64,000 bases of DNA from Hamiltosporidium tvaerminnensis. Its lineage: Eukaryota > Microsporidia > Dubosqiidae. The first letter of the stretch is position 1. The number at the start of each line of letters is the position of its first letter. The stretch lies in NCBI GenBank assembly GCA_022605425.2, contig CM061247.1, forward strand, positions 1,599,501 through 1,663,500, in the 5' to 3' direction. Position numbers and translations under genes: made by a program. Positions 45,521 to 56,099 of the stretch are shown here, one piece after another. The notes beneath the pieces were generated by a model. It did not search any database. It saw only the letters and a program-made list of their open reading frames with translations, and had not been told where the DNA came from.

Positions 45521-46504
45521 AAAATTAATTATAGAGAAACAAAATGCATATAAATATATACAACTTAATAATATAAATATTTTTACATATATTTAATTAT
45601 TTTTCCTGTGAGTTTTGTCATATAAAAAAGATTTGGGTAATGCTTTATATTACTTGTTGGATATATCATCAATACTATATTTATCATTAAGGCTGTATTT
45701 ATAAAAACTCAATATCAAGAGTAATAAATTTCTTTACTAATAACTCTAAAAATACAAAAATTAAGCTTTTCTTAAAAACCTACTTGTTTAAAAAAAATAA
45801 AAACTGAATTAAAAATTCAATCCATATAAAAATTTAATAATAATATTCATATTGCGAATAAAATGAATAAGAAACTACTTTTTCACAAATCTTTTAAGAG
45901 AATCTATCTCTGAAAAAGAGTAAAGACTAAAATAAAATAATTTAAATCTTCGCTATTTACCGGTTGTTTTAAACGTATTTCCTACTTTATATGATTAAAA
46001 TATACAAGTAAGTGAATTTTAGATTAAAAAAAACAAAACTTTTTTTTGAAAAATATTTTAGTATCTGAAAATAAATCATCCGATTAAAAATCCTATATTT
46101 TAAATAATTAAATTGATTGAATTGATTACAAATTTGATTAATTTCAAATTGAATCAAATTTAAGATATTATAATAGTTTGGATTAAAGTTTTAAAGAAAT
46201 TTTTATCTGTAAAAATCATGACTTATTGATTTAATAAAATTGATTAGCAAATAAATAAATTTACTTTTTAAATATGTAAACATCCTTAAATATTTCATTA
46301 AGAATAAAGCAGTCTTTAAATTATTTTCATATCGTTTAATCTTTAAAATACAATTAAAACTACAAATTAGATAGATAGATATATATTAAATATCATGAAA
46401 TTGCACAATAAATTAGGAAAGTATTTCATACAAATCTCTGATATAAAAATCTTAAGAAAGAGAAATTTTGTTTATATAAAAAGACGAAAATAAAATAGAA
46501 TTTA
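45521..46504. other. AT-rich stretch, nothing identified
   Basis: Simple A/T-rich DNA with no frame of note. Confidence 0.6.
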
Positions 46505-46730
46505 TAGTAATTTATAAAAACCTGGTATAAATTTATAAATTTATTTCTAAAAAACTGTACAATCTAATCTAAATTAATAGTTTCTCATAGCATTTTAATC
46601 TGGAATATCAATAATGAATAATCTGTAAAAAAACTGTACAATCTGATCTAAATTTATAATTTTATAAAAACCTGGTATAAATTTATTTCTAAAAAACTGT
46701 ACAATCTAATCTAAATTTGCATGTCTTTTT
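46505..46730. repeat. Tandem array (63-79 base unit) at 3' side of HRD3-like gene
   Basis: AAAACTGTACAATCTRATCT occurs at about 46552, 46631 and 46694, and AAAACCTGGTATAAATTTA at about 46517 and 46667. It ends some 170 bases beyond the gene's stop. Confidence 0.85.
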
Positions 46731-46899
46731 AGAATATTTTAAATCTTAAAAACTAAAAGTTATTTAATCCGAAGAAATTACAAAAAAAAATAAAAAGGTA
46801 TTTTACACATAAGAAATCAAAGTTAAAAAAGGCGAATAAATTTACAAACACAGAAATATGAAATTATTTTTAAACAAAGAAACACAATTTTATTAAAAT

Positions 46900-48429
46900 T
46901 TATGTCTTAGAAATAATACGAGGATTAAATTTTAAAGCAAACAGTCCAATCAAACAAGCAAATAACGAAGAAATAAAAACACGTTTTCTCCAAAAGAATT
47001 GCACACAAATTTTAGAAATAAGTCTGAATTCTACATACCAAACAAGTAGATATGCCTTTGGTTCGTATTTCATAATTCTAGAAATATAATTTAAAGCTTT
47101 TCTAACGTCTTTTTCACATCCAAGTCCATTTTCGTACATATAAGCCACCGAATAGAAACCTTCTGGGTCATCAAGAAGAGAAGCAGACAAATAAATAGAA
47201 AAACTACGCGTATAAGATTTTTCTACACCGATTCCATAAAAATAGCAATCTCCCAATTTCACCAAATTATTTTTGTGTCCCATTTGTGCCAATCGATGAT
47301 TTAAATCAAAAATTATTTTATTCTGATTTTCTATCAACCCACTATGATTGTAAAGTAGAAACAATGCATTCTGCATAGAATGTATCGAACCCATTTCACC
47401 AGCAAACAACAAATACATCAAAGATGATTTATATTTTCTTTCTACAAATCTTTTTTCTGCTTTGTTTTGTATTTCTACAAGGTCTGTGCTGTAATCACAG
47501 ACAGAACAAAGATATTGAAGAGAAACTCTGTAATTCTTAGATTGATACAATTTCAAAGCATAGCTATAAATTGCAGGTAAAAAACCTTTATTTGCTGCAT
47601 TTAATAAATAAACCAATCCCATTTCTTCAACCATATAAACATCTTTAAAAAATTTATAAAGATTGTAATCTGCCTCAGCCAATCCTCTTTTAGAAGCTTC
47701 TTCAAAATACGCTTTTGCCGCCAAAAGATCGTTGTGACTTTCATGTAAAAATATTAAACCGAGTCCATTGTAACAGACAGGATCCTGTTTGTTTGCCCCC
47801 TCCATAAAATAATGCATCGCCGTAGTAAAACATTTTTCAACTCCTTTCCCTTCATAATACAACATTCCAAGAATTCCCATCGCTTTTTGATTTCCTCTTT
47901 CACTCAAAATTTTAAGAACTTTTAAATATTTTTCTGGTTCGATATGTCCACCTTTAATAAGTTTAAGAAAATTTGTTTCTGCTTTCGAATCCCCTGAACC
48001 AATAAGATACGTAAGGTGCTCAATTGTTTCGTACAAATATTTTTCTTTTTTTATTTTTTTAAAATTTCTCTTGGATTTTATGTCACTTCTTCTCTTTTCA
48101 AACACTTCTTTAACTTTTTCAGCAACTTTTATTGCCAAATCTGCTGTTTCCTTAAAATCAGAATTCAAACCAAATGAAAAGAACGAATTGTGCGAAAATA
48201 TTATTTTATAAAAGTCTTTACTACTTGTTTCACCTGCAATCAACCTAAAGAATGCTTCTTCTTGTTTCCCGTAAAATACTCTGTAAATAAAATAGAGATA
48301 TATTTGATCGTCTGGTTTTCCTAATGATAAAGCCATTTCTTCTGCTTTTTTTATATTACATTCTTCAAATAATATTTCTTCAATTTCATTTGTTCGTAAT
48401 ATATTAAACAGAAATAAAAAAAATATCAT
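46900..48429 (-). CDS. SEL1-repeat ER membrane protein, HRD3/SEL1L-like
   Basis: A 509-residue protein. HRD3/SEL1L is the lumenal partner of the HRD1 ubiquitin ligase in ER-associated degradation. Seen: signal peptide (MIFFLFLFNILRT); a middle stretch with several SEL1-like repeats, clearest in ILSERGNQKAMGILGMLYYEGKGVEKC...AMHYFMEGA, DPVCYNGLGLIFL...AKAYFEEASKRG, GHKNNLVKLGDCYFYGIGVEKSYTRSFSIYLSAS and PEGFYSVAYMYENGLGCEKDVRKALNYI; and a C-terminal membrane segment (about 480-500, VFISSLFACLIGLFAL). This layout is that of HRD3. I chose the ATG at 48429 because it starts the signal peptide and follows CCC; the frame is open further upstream only through non-ATG codons. Diverges from the next gene across 260 bases. 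Confidence 0.82.
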   Translation of the reverse strand: MIFFLFLFNILRTNEIEEILFEECNIKKAEEMALSLGKPDDQIYLYFIYRVFYGKQEEAFFRLIAGETSSKDFYKIIFSHNSFFSFGLNSDFKETADLAIKVAEKVKEVFEKRRSDIKSKRNFKKIKKEKYLYETIEHLTYLIGSGDSKAETNFLKLIKGGHIEPEKYLKVLKILSERGNQKAMGILGMLYYEGKGVEKCFTTAMHYFMEGANKQDPVCYNGLGLIFLHESHNDLLAAKAYFEEASKRGLAEADYNLYKFFKDVYMVEEMGLVYLLNAANKGFLPAIYSYALKLYQSKNYRVSLQYLCSVCDYSTDLVEIQNKAEKRFVERKYKSSLMYLLFAGEMGSIHSMQNALFLLYNHSGLIENQNKIIFDLNHRLAQMGHKNNLVKLGDCYFYGIGVEKSYTRSFSIYLSASLLDDPEGFYSVAYMYENGLGCEKDVRKALNYISRIMKYEPKAYLLVWYVEFRLISKICVQFFWRKRVFISSLFACLIGLFALKFNPRIISKT

Positions 48430-48442
48430 TTTTTGAAATTTA

Positions 48443-48445
48443 GGG
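48443..48445 (-). promoter_or_regulatory. CCC start-site motif of HRD3-like gene
   Basis: CACCCTAAATTTCAAAAA precedes the ATG on the minus strand; the AAATTT block is also typical of microsporidian upstream regions. Confidence 0.55.
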
Positions 48446-48675
48446 TGAAAAACAAATAATTTTATTTTAAAGATGAAGTTTTTACTTCTAAGATGGTCCT
48501 TGGTAAATAAAAAAATAAATAAAATTAATGAAAGAATCAATGAATGAAGGAATAAATAGAATAATTATAAGGAAATCAAATTAAGAAGTTAAGATTATTT
48601 TTAATTCAACCCTTTCATAGCAAAATTTTTTTCTTCCAATCAGAGAAATACAAATATAGTTTTTTCATTCAAAAA

Positions 48676-48678
48676 CCC
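48676..48678 (+). promoter_or_regulatory. CCC start-site motif of the gene at 48690
   Basis: AAAACCCATCTTTTTTAT runs into the ATG at 48690. Confidence 0.55.
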
Positions 48679-48689
48679 ATCTTTTTTAT

Positions 48690-49547
48690 ATGAGAAGTGT
48701 AGAACATTGTGACATGTTTAAAACTTTTGAATCACCAAAGGATTTTATAAAAATGTATATAAAAGTATTCGATATGCAAAAAGACACGCCATATAAAGTA
48801 TTTCTCAACGATACACCATATTATAAGGATTTTCATAGTTTATTTATAGATGATCTTTTTTCAAAGGTAAATTCATCTACGAATCAGAAAAAAATACGAA
48901 AATATTTTTTAGAAATAGAAAATATATTGCTTAGTATGAAAGATAGAGAATTTTATGATATAAACTTTTATAAAGATTGTATGAATATATATTTGAATGC
49001 TGTCACGTATTTGATTGATAATTCTGAAAGTGAAATAATGGAGTATAAAGATAAAGAAGTCGTTTGTTCAGAAAGGCTTGTTGATTCGTGTGTTAATTTA
49101 TTTGTATTTACTTCAAAAAATATTTGTTTGTATAATTTTTTTCTGAGAAATTTGTGTATGGATTTGAATGCTTCTTTTACAGATATAGTAACGTTTTTTG
49201 AGAAGATAAAAAATATTAAAAAAATAATTTTTGAAATAAATGAAAGCATTAGATCTGTAGAAATGTCTAAATATAAGGAAAAAGCAGAGCTTATGGCCAA
49301 AATTAACATATCTGATTTACTTATATCAGATATCAGAGTTTTACAGCATTCCTTTGATACATTTTTTCAAGAATTAATTTTTTTGATTCAAAAATATTTA
49401 TTAACTTTGCCAATGGAAGAGGCGTATTTGAAATCTATGAATTTTACTTCTGAAATGGTATTGAGTAATCTTGCAAACGAAGAGTTGGCAGAAAATATGA
49501 AAATATTTTCTTCTAAACTATTAATACAAGAAGAATCTAAAAAGTAA
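48690..49547 (+). CDS. Hypothetical helical protein, 285 residues
   Basis: I do not recognise the family. The frame is intact, begins with ATG after a CCC motif and has a normal AT-rich coding character, so I think it is a real gene. The product has no signal peptide and no clear membrane segment; it is rich in Lys, Glu, Phe and Ile, and predicted by eye to be mostly alpha-helical (for example FEKIKNIKKIIFEINESIRSVEMSKYKEKAELMAK). It shares a 260-base divergent promoter region with the HRD3-like gene. Possible roles include a scaffold or trafficking subunit, but nothing in the sequence decides this. Confidence 0.75.
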   Translation: MRSVEHCDMFKTFESPKDFIKMYIKVFDMQKDTPYKVFLNDTPYYKDFHSLFIDDLFSKVNSSTNQKKIRKYFLEIENILLSMKDREFYDINFYKDCMNIYLNAVTYLIDNSESEIMEYKDKEVVCSERLVDSCVNLFVFTSKNICLYNFFLRNLCMDLNASFTDIVTFFEKIKNIKKIIFEINESIRSVEMSKYKEKAELMAKINISDLLISDIRVLQHSFDTFFQELIFLIQKYLLTLPMEEAYLKSMNFTSEMVLSNLANEELAENMKIFSSKLLIQEESKK

Positions 49548-50539
49548 ATAAAAGTATTTTTAAATATTTCTTTCGCGATTCTATTTTTGTTGGTTTCTTT
49601 TCGAGTAAAACGTAAATACAGCCTAAAAAGAATTAGGAAAAGGTGGTAATAAAAGTTTTATATCCATGAGGAAAGACTTAATATGTAAAAACGTGCCTTT
49701 TTAAATCAATGGAACTATAAAGATTCGCCGTTTTTATTTAGAATACAGCGTTTTGAACTAAAAATACTGCAACATATATCTGATTAACTACCAATAGCAT
49801 ATTTTCTCCATCAGGCTTCATTTTAATGGTTTCGAAAGATATTAAATATTCTGTATTAAAGTTACATTAAAATGCTCAAATTAATCGTTACCATTTTGTC
49901 TAATTAAGTTAAGTTTTTATTAAAAATAGACTTGGAATTCTTTTCCCTCGTAAAAAAAGACCTGAAAGAAATTATTTGAAGATCTGATATTGGTTTTTAA
50001 CTTACTCTAACTTAAATTTCTTAGTTCGGCTTAGTTGATGACTAAGAAAAGAAGGATAGAAAACATACCTTTAATTTGAAAAGAGAACAAGACCAAATAG
50101 TACTCAATTATGTTAAATTACCTTTAAGAACGACTCAATATCTTATAAATTCAAAAAAAATGTTTTTAATATTCAGAAATTTTTTGATTTAGAAAATTTT
50201 TAAAATTCAGAAATTTCCTTTATAGAATATTGATATCAAAACTTCATTTAAAGATAACAGATGACTGCTGTATACATTCTCATAGTTTTAAATATTACAC
50301 ACACATTCTATCATCATTATTCGTGTGATTTTCTGTACAATAATCATGTGTAAATTTAAGTGTGATTTTTCGAGACAAAAAAAAATCAATTTTAAGTTCA
50401 TAATATTCAATTATTTACTTTTCTTACTTTTAATGAAAAGATCAAATCTCAAAAATAATGTTCTTCATAAATTTCAAAGATTTTCAATTTAACTTTGAAC
50501 AACTAAATTCTTGCTACATGATTGAAGGTCAGTTTATGT
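49548..50539. other. AT-rich stretch, nothing identified
   Basis: No frame or shared repeat seen. Confidence 0.55.
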
Positions 50540-50650
50540 GCGTTTGTCAAAAAATTTATTGTGGGTAAATATAGAAAGCAAATCCGAAATTTTAGTCGTA
50601 TGTTTGAGCTATTCCGAAGTCGATTTTAGACTAAATACTTCAACCATATA
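50540..50650 (+). mobile_element. LINE fragment from the N-terminal region
   Basis: GTCGTATGTTTGAGCTATTC and neighbours translate to RKQIRNFSRMFELFRSRF, matching RKQFRKENRMFELFRGR of copy A. A short relic on its own; 50651-51731 beyond it shows nothing. Confidence 0.85.
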
Positions 50651-51725
50651 TAAATCAATACACAATTCATATGGTTTTAAATGATTTGATTGTAAAAGGT
50701 AGCAAAAAATTGGCTTGGATATGCAACCTTTAGACTTTAAACATTTATGATATATCCTTTAGTGAATGCCTATTTGCATGCAAATGATGGATAAAAAAAT
50801 TCATATAATTTATAATATTATTGAAATTAAGAGTTAAATTTATACGATAATTAGAAGAAACACAGGAGTCAGGATATTATTATATATGGATATATTGCAC
50901 AATTTTGTGCAATAAAGTTTTATTACTATAGAAGAACAACCCATATAACAAAGTTTAATGAATAAAGCTTCATTCAAATATTTGTTATGAATTTATATCT
51001 ATTTCATTGATTCTTTTATAAAATCTTATATTTGCAGTAAAATTATATTCACACTATATAATTAGACAAAATTTAATGCCGAGGACAATAAAATATAGGG
51101 GGAGGCTCTAATTCCACACACATTGTCACTAAAATTATTTCAAATTCCATGTTTTGTTTATATTTTTAATACCATTGAATGTATATGATCCTGATCTAGT
51201 TCATGTTTAAATGCTACATTTTTTAAAAAAAAAGAAAACATAAATTGAATCTGTGTCCTAAGAAAATGAGATAAATTAGAAGATTACAATTCAAACTACG
51301 CTTGAAAAAGCTTTTCTATTTCATTTATTTTGTTTTTATATGTTTCGTTAATGGAAACAAATATTAAATTTTTCTGGCTAATCGTAGTATTCTACTAAAT
51401 AAAATTTGATTTGAACCATAATATTAAGGTGTATAAAAATTGGTTAATAAATTTATTATATAAAGCAAACAAAAACGGAACAGAACAACCTCAGGTAAAG
51501 AAATAATAATTGTAAAAATAATTCTTCATTAAATAGTCTTTTCGGTTTTTCTATTATTATAATGGATCTATCTATACTAAAGATATTTCATTTGAAAGTT
51601 TTTTTGACAGTTATATATACAAAAAAACATGTTTTAATAGTATAAATAATCTCTATTACTTAATAGAGCTTTGAAAATTAATTAATAAGTAACTATATCT
51701 GTAAAAACGAAAAAGCCCTATTCTA

Positions 51726-51728
51726 CCC
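51726..51728 (+). promoter_or_regulatory. CCC motif before small ORF
   Basis: CTACCCAAAATG: CCC three bases before the ATG at 51732, as at the host genes. Confidence 0.35.
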
Positions 51729-51731
51729 AAA

Positions 51732-52001
51732 ATGTTCATGGAAAACATACAGCAAATGGGTATAGTAAATGTGTCCGAAATATATTATTTGAATAAAAAT
51801 CTTTTAATTTACTTCGGTTTTCCTAATACAGGTTATTGGATTATATGTATCAAACCATACAAGGATATTGAATGTCGAATTCATTCCACACCTACAAAAA
51901 AATTTTCCAACAAAAATTCAAAAGACGATAGATCATTCGAGTTTATACACCAAACTCCATTATTTACGCCAGTCTTTTTTCGAGGCCGGTTTTCTTTGTA
52001 A
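51732..52001 (+). CDS. Possible small gene, 89 residues, unknown
   Basis: Begins with ATG after a CCC motif and has a mixed composition (MFMENIQQMGIVNVSEIYYL...), unlike the low-complexity chance ORFs around it. No domain recognised. It could be the 5' remnant of a longer gene truncated by drift, or chance. Its place in a repeat-rich stretch counts against it. Confidence 0.35.
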   Translation: MFMENIQQMGIVNVSEIYYLNKNLLIYFGFPNTGYWIICIKPYKDIECRIHSTPTKKFSNKNSKDDRSFEFIHQTPLFTPVFFRGRFSL

Positions 52002-52544
52002 TTATTTTTTCATATTTTATTAGTTTAAGAAATGCGAAAAATCAGAAAATCAGTCATCTGAAATTTAAATAGAAGAACAACGTGAAAATTACACCCATGG
52101 ATATATAAACGGTGTATGTGAAGAACCTAGATTTTATTCATTAACCTTGTTTTCAATACTAAAAAAAATTCATTATAATGATACTTCTTAATGCGATTTT
52201 GTAAATAATTTTTTATTTTCCGTTACATTCTAATATAAAGATATTTCTACCGCTTCTATAAACAACTTTACAAAGTCTTTCTCAATAAAAATTAACTATT
52301 TAGCTTTTTTCGCCTTTTATTTGCAGCTGATGTCTCTCTTTGCGTGCATTACATAATCAATTCAATTTAAAACGAAAACGAAGGAGGAATACATGAATTT
52401 TTCAACGTATTCAACCATTTCTCTGAGTATTGATTAAACCATTAAATCCAAATCTATTATATTGAATAATGGCCGCGGTATTTGCTCTAAGTTCATTATA
52501 TGGCTCCTTAGTATTAACTACTATTTTCATAATTCTCCCACCTT
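52002..52544. other. AT-rich stretch, nothing identified
   Basis: No gene or repeat seen. Confidence 0.5.
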
Positions 52545-52763
52545 TTAGGAGCAGAATTTACTTGAAGTATTCCCTGCTTGTAGTAAGAGGCAACTAAAAG
52601 GGACATTTCTCCAGGTTGAGCAATGAGCTAAAAACCTACTTTTTAGAACCACATTTTTCGAAACCCAAAAAAGTAAACGAACCCCATGAGAAAGAGACCG
52701 GTGAGCGGCATTACCGAGGGAGGCCAAAGATCGTGCAGAGTTTGAGCGCTGAAAAAGAATGAA
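52545..52763 (+). mobile_element. Dispersed repeat R3, copy b
   Basis: Shares AAGTATTCCCTGCTTGTAG, TAAGAGGCAACTAAAAGGG, AAAGTAAACGAACCCCATG and AGAGACCGGTGAGCGGCATT with copies a and c, in the same order. The minus-strand ORF here is not a gene. Confidence 0.85.
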
Positions 52764-53809
52764 TTTTCATACTATGGTTTTTATTCTGATCCTAAAAAAA
52801 TTCTTCATATATTACATTTTCTCAGCTTTAAAAACATTTTCCTTTCATACGCCCTAAAACCCGCCTCGGTGTTTTATTATTTTTTTGCGTAATGATTGAT
52901 TAGAGATATACTCAGTCTGCACGTATAATTCGATCTTAATTTTTGGCTAAATATTTTTAGATTTATAGCTAACTTCCCTAAGATTTTAAAATCGTATCTT
53001 TGCGCATTCCCCTACCTTTCTTAAACCCTGTTCTTATTTAGAAGATAAAAATTTAAATTGACATATATTTTTTGATTGATAAATACTCTTGCCATTCTCT
53101 TTTTCTATGGTTCCCGATACATACTCGAGGGAGAAAAATATTTTTACGTGCGTTCGTAACACATTATACGGGCTTTATATTCAATATCATGCCATATAAA
53201 GATCTAATATTTACACCCAGGCTTTTGGAGATTTATCGAAATTCGTTATTATTTTCAAGTATCTCCGCATATCTCAATATACTTTTGGATTATTTATCTC
53301 GAAAAATTACTAGCAGTCGTCTGATTTGCATATTTAGCTCAAAGCTAAGAATTTAGTAAATTTTGGCATGTTCTGACGAATATTTTCAAATGTTCTCGCT
53401 CGTACTGACAGTATTGACTTAAACTTTCTGGTACATTGCATTTATGCTAATACGATAGTAAGATATAAAGAAGTAAAAACCTGATAAATTTTACAAACAC
53501 TATTCTCTAAAACCTTTCTAACTTATAAATACTTGTCGTATAAATCCTACCAGCTTCTATGTTTTTATTTAGTGCCCATTATGATAACCGTTTTTTCATA
53601 TTGCTATTCATGTTGATGCGTAAACTCTTAGGATATTTTAAAGTGGTATAGTCTTCGAATTTATAATTTCACCACTTCTTTCATTCCGATTGAACATTTT
53701 TTCTTTAGAGTGACATTTTATCCACCCTCAAAAAAATATGAATATAATTTAAAAAGCAGGAATACTCATCATAAGAAAGTTTAACTAAAAAATGATTCCT
53801 TAATTTTTT
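52764..53809. other. AT-rich stretch, nothing identified
   Basis: The 94-codon plus ORF at 53072 has no motif and no CCC; not supported. Confidence 0.5.
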
Positions 53810-55645
53810 TTGCCTTGATCTAAAGATAAATATAGAGAAGTTTGCAACGAATGATACCCGTTTCAAGATAATCTAATCTTCTAGAAGGTGTCTACATATA
53901 TGAATTTAGGGATGATAGAGAAAACAGAGGTAATTTGAGACGTAGCAGATTCGAAGAACTAGAAAGAAAACTGCTATCAAAAGTTGAAAGACATTGTCAC
54001 ATTAAATTAAACGCAAAAAATTCTTTTTCGTAATTAATCAATATGCTATAATTAGTCGAGGTTCACATAGAGGTATTTCGACTACAACCGGATTGCATTT
54101 TTAAGTTAGATGATGCCGAGTGATTTTGTTAAAAAAGAATAAATCTTTTACCAAAATGCACAGAACGTTTTTATCTTTTTTAAACAGAGCCTGAAAAGGT
54201 CTTATTGCGATATGTTACATGGCCAATAATTATTCGAAACAAATGGCTAGCCTCTAAAGTGGTAAATAAACATCACTTCTAACGCCGAAATCATTTCCTT
54301 ACCATGTCGGGGGCAGAATTGGTATAGAGTATTCTTTGTTTAGGGTAAGAGGTGACTAAAAGTGACTGGTCCTTCATGTTAGGGTTGATGTAGGGCTAAC
54401 AACCCTATTTTTAATACCACTTTGTTACGAAACGTGAAAAAGTAAACAAATCCACTAGAAAAATACCGGTGGGGTATTATTGAGAGAGGCAAAAGCTCGC
54501 GCAGGGCTGTAGTGCCGAGGATGAATGAACACTGAAATCATAAAGAGGGACGATTTCAATAAAACCCATCTTCACAAATATAACTTAGGTTAATAGAAGA
54601 AGTCATTAAAAAGAATTTAAGAAAGTAAAACTTTCAAAATAACTAACGAAATATAAAAAACAAAACATAACCCACCGTTATTTATTGCAAGAAAATAGAA
54701 ACTTTTATATGGTATGGACGCTTCCATATAACTAAAAAAAGCGAAAATGTCAACAAATTATGAAACAGCGTTCTGTTTATACAGGATAGGAATGTATTCC
54801 AGGGAGAGATCGTATATAGCCCTAATGCAGCAAGCATTGTAAGACAGTAGAGTATCTGGGAACTCGATTTGCCAAAACCCTAATCCTGTGTATATCATTT
54901 GCATATTCAAGGAGCACGAGGCATAAAGTTTTTCTTCCAAATATATATAAATTCAAGTCTATAAAACTAAGTAAGAGTCACACAGTTCAAGAATTTTTTG
55001 AGAATGAGTATGCTGAAATAAGACTATACCCCCGAATAAAAACTGATGTCAAAATTTGAAAAAATAGACCCAATATATTTATTTTTAATGAGAAGAAATA
55101 GTTCGACACATAGTAAGGTAGGAATTTCTTTCCAAAGTTTACTTCTACGAGTGAAACCGAAAGAACTTGGAATATTGACCGACATATTAGCTAATGATTT
55201 AGCGTTATTTATGAATTATGTTGATATAATCCCCTATTGAAGACCTTGAATTTTATATTGTACAAAATACTATATGGCATGCTTTAAAAGACAGATAATA
55301 ATCTATGAATGTAGAGTTATATACCTAATCCATAGTACTTAAGAAAACAGTAGAATCAATTTCCTTTGATAGACGAAGAGAATTCAAGCAAAAGCAAAAT
55401 GCCGAAGCGAGCTTGTAAAGGGCGCCAAAAGATGCTATTTCAGGAGCCAAGATGTAGGAGGAACCAACAATCCTTTAGAACAAATGGGTAACGAGAAATA
55501 CGGTGTTAAAATATTAGTACAAAAAGTATGTACTCATAGAGTATCTGTCCGTAACTACAGTGGAAAATAGAAAATGAAAACATATGAAAAATCAGATGAT
55601 GAAAAAGAGACTAAAGTGGTTTAAGAGGTAGAATAAAAAATTTAA
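53810..55645 (+). mobile_element. R2/R4-type LINE, 5'-truncated decayed copy D
   Basis: Starts inside the RT, at the point matching about base 1340 of copy A, and runs to the C-terminal tail. Pieces: LEGVYIYEF..., FEELERKLLSKVERHCHIKLNAKN, ETAFCLYRI (knuckle region, altered), IRLYPRIKTDVKI and SIVLKKTVESISFDRRRE. Many stops and shifts. An R3 repeat has gone into it at 54301-54531. Confidence 0.85.
54301..54531 (+). mobile_element. Dispersed repeat R3, copy c, nested in LINE copy D
   Basis: Best preserved copy: GGGGGCAGAATTGGTATAG, GGTAAGAGGTGACTAAAAG, TGACTGGTCCTTCATG, GGGCTAACAACCC, CCGGTGGGG and the end GCCGAGGATGAATGAAC. It separates parts of copy D that are contiguous in copies A and B. 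Confidence 0.85.
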
Positions 55646-56099
55646 AGCGGTGAAATTCTTTTTAAAATTAAAATTTTTGAAAAAATTCTTAATATAATTT
55701 AATTTAGTCTTAGAATGGAAAATGACTGTGAAACAAGCTCAATATCAAACAATACTTCTTATGTTTAATATATTTTAGTTTCTCTTTTATGTTCCATAAT
55801 TTAAGTTTTGTAATATAAAAGTGAAGAATATATGTATCTTTTCAAGTACAATAAGGTATAAAAATGTCAAAACAATTTATTTTAAGATTTTATATATTGT
55901 TGTATTTTAATACCAAAAAGTTATTTTAAATAATTGATCCACTTGCTGATTGTTTATACTCGCCTGATTTGGAACCAATTAAAAGCGAAAAACACGGTGG
56001 CTAAATATCTGGGAAGATAAGAAGGCAATGAGTAAAGACAGATGAGTTTTTAAATTGTGCCCATCGTTTTTGATTCCTAAGAGAATTATTTTTACCAAG

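Noticed and set aside
48430-48540. Longer N-terminus for the HRD3-like gene
   Set aside because: The extra codons begin with no ATG after a CCC motif, and would bury the signal peptide.
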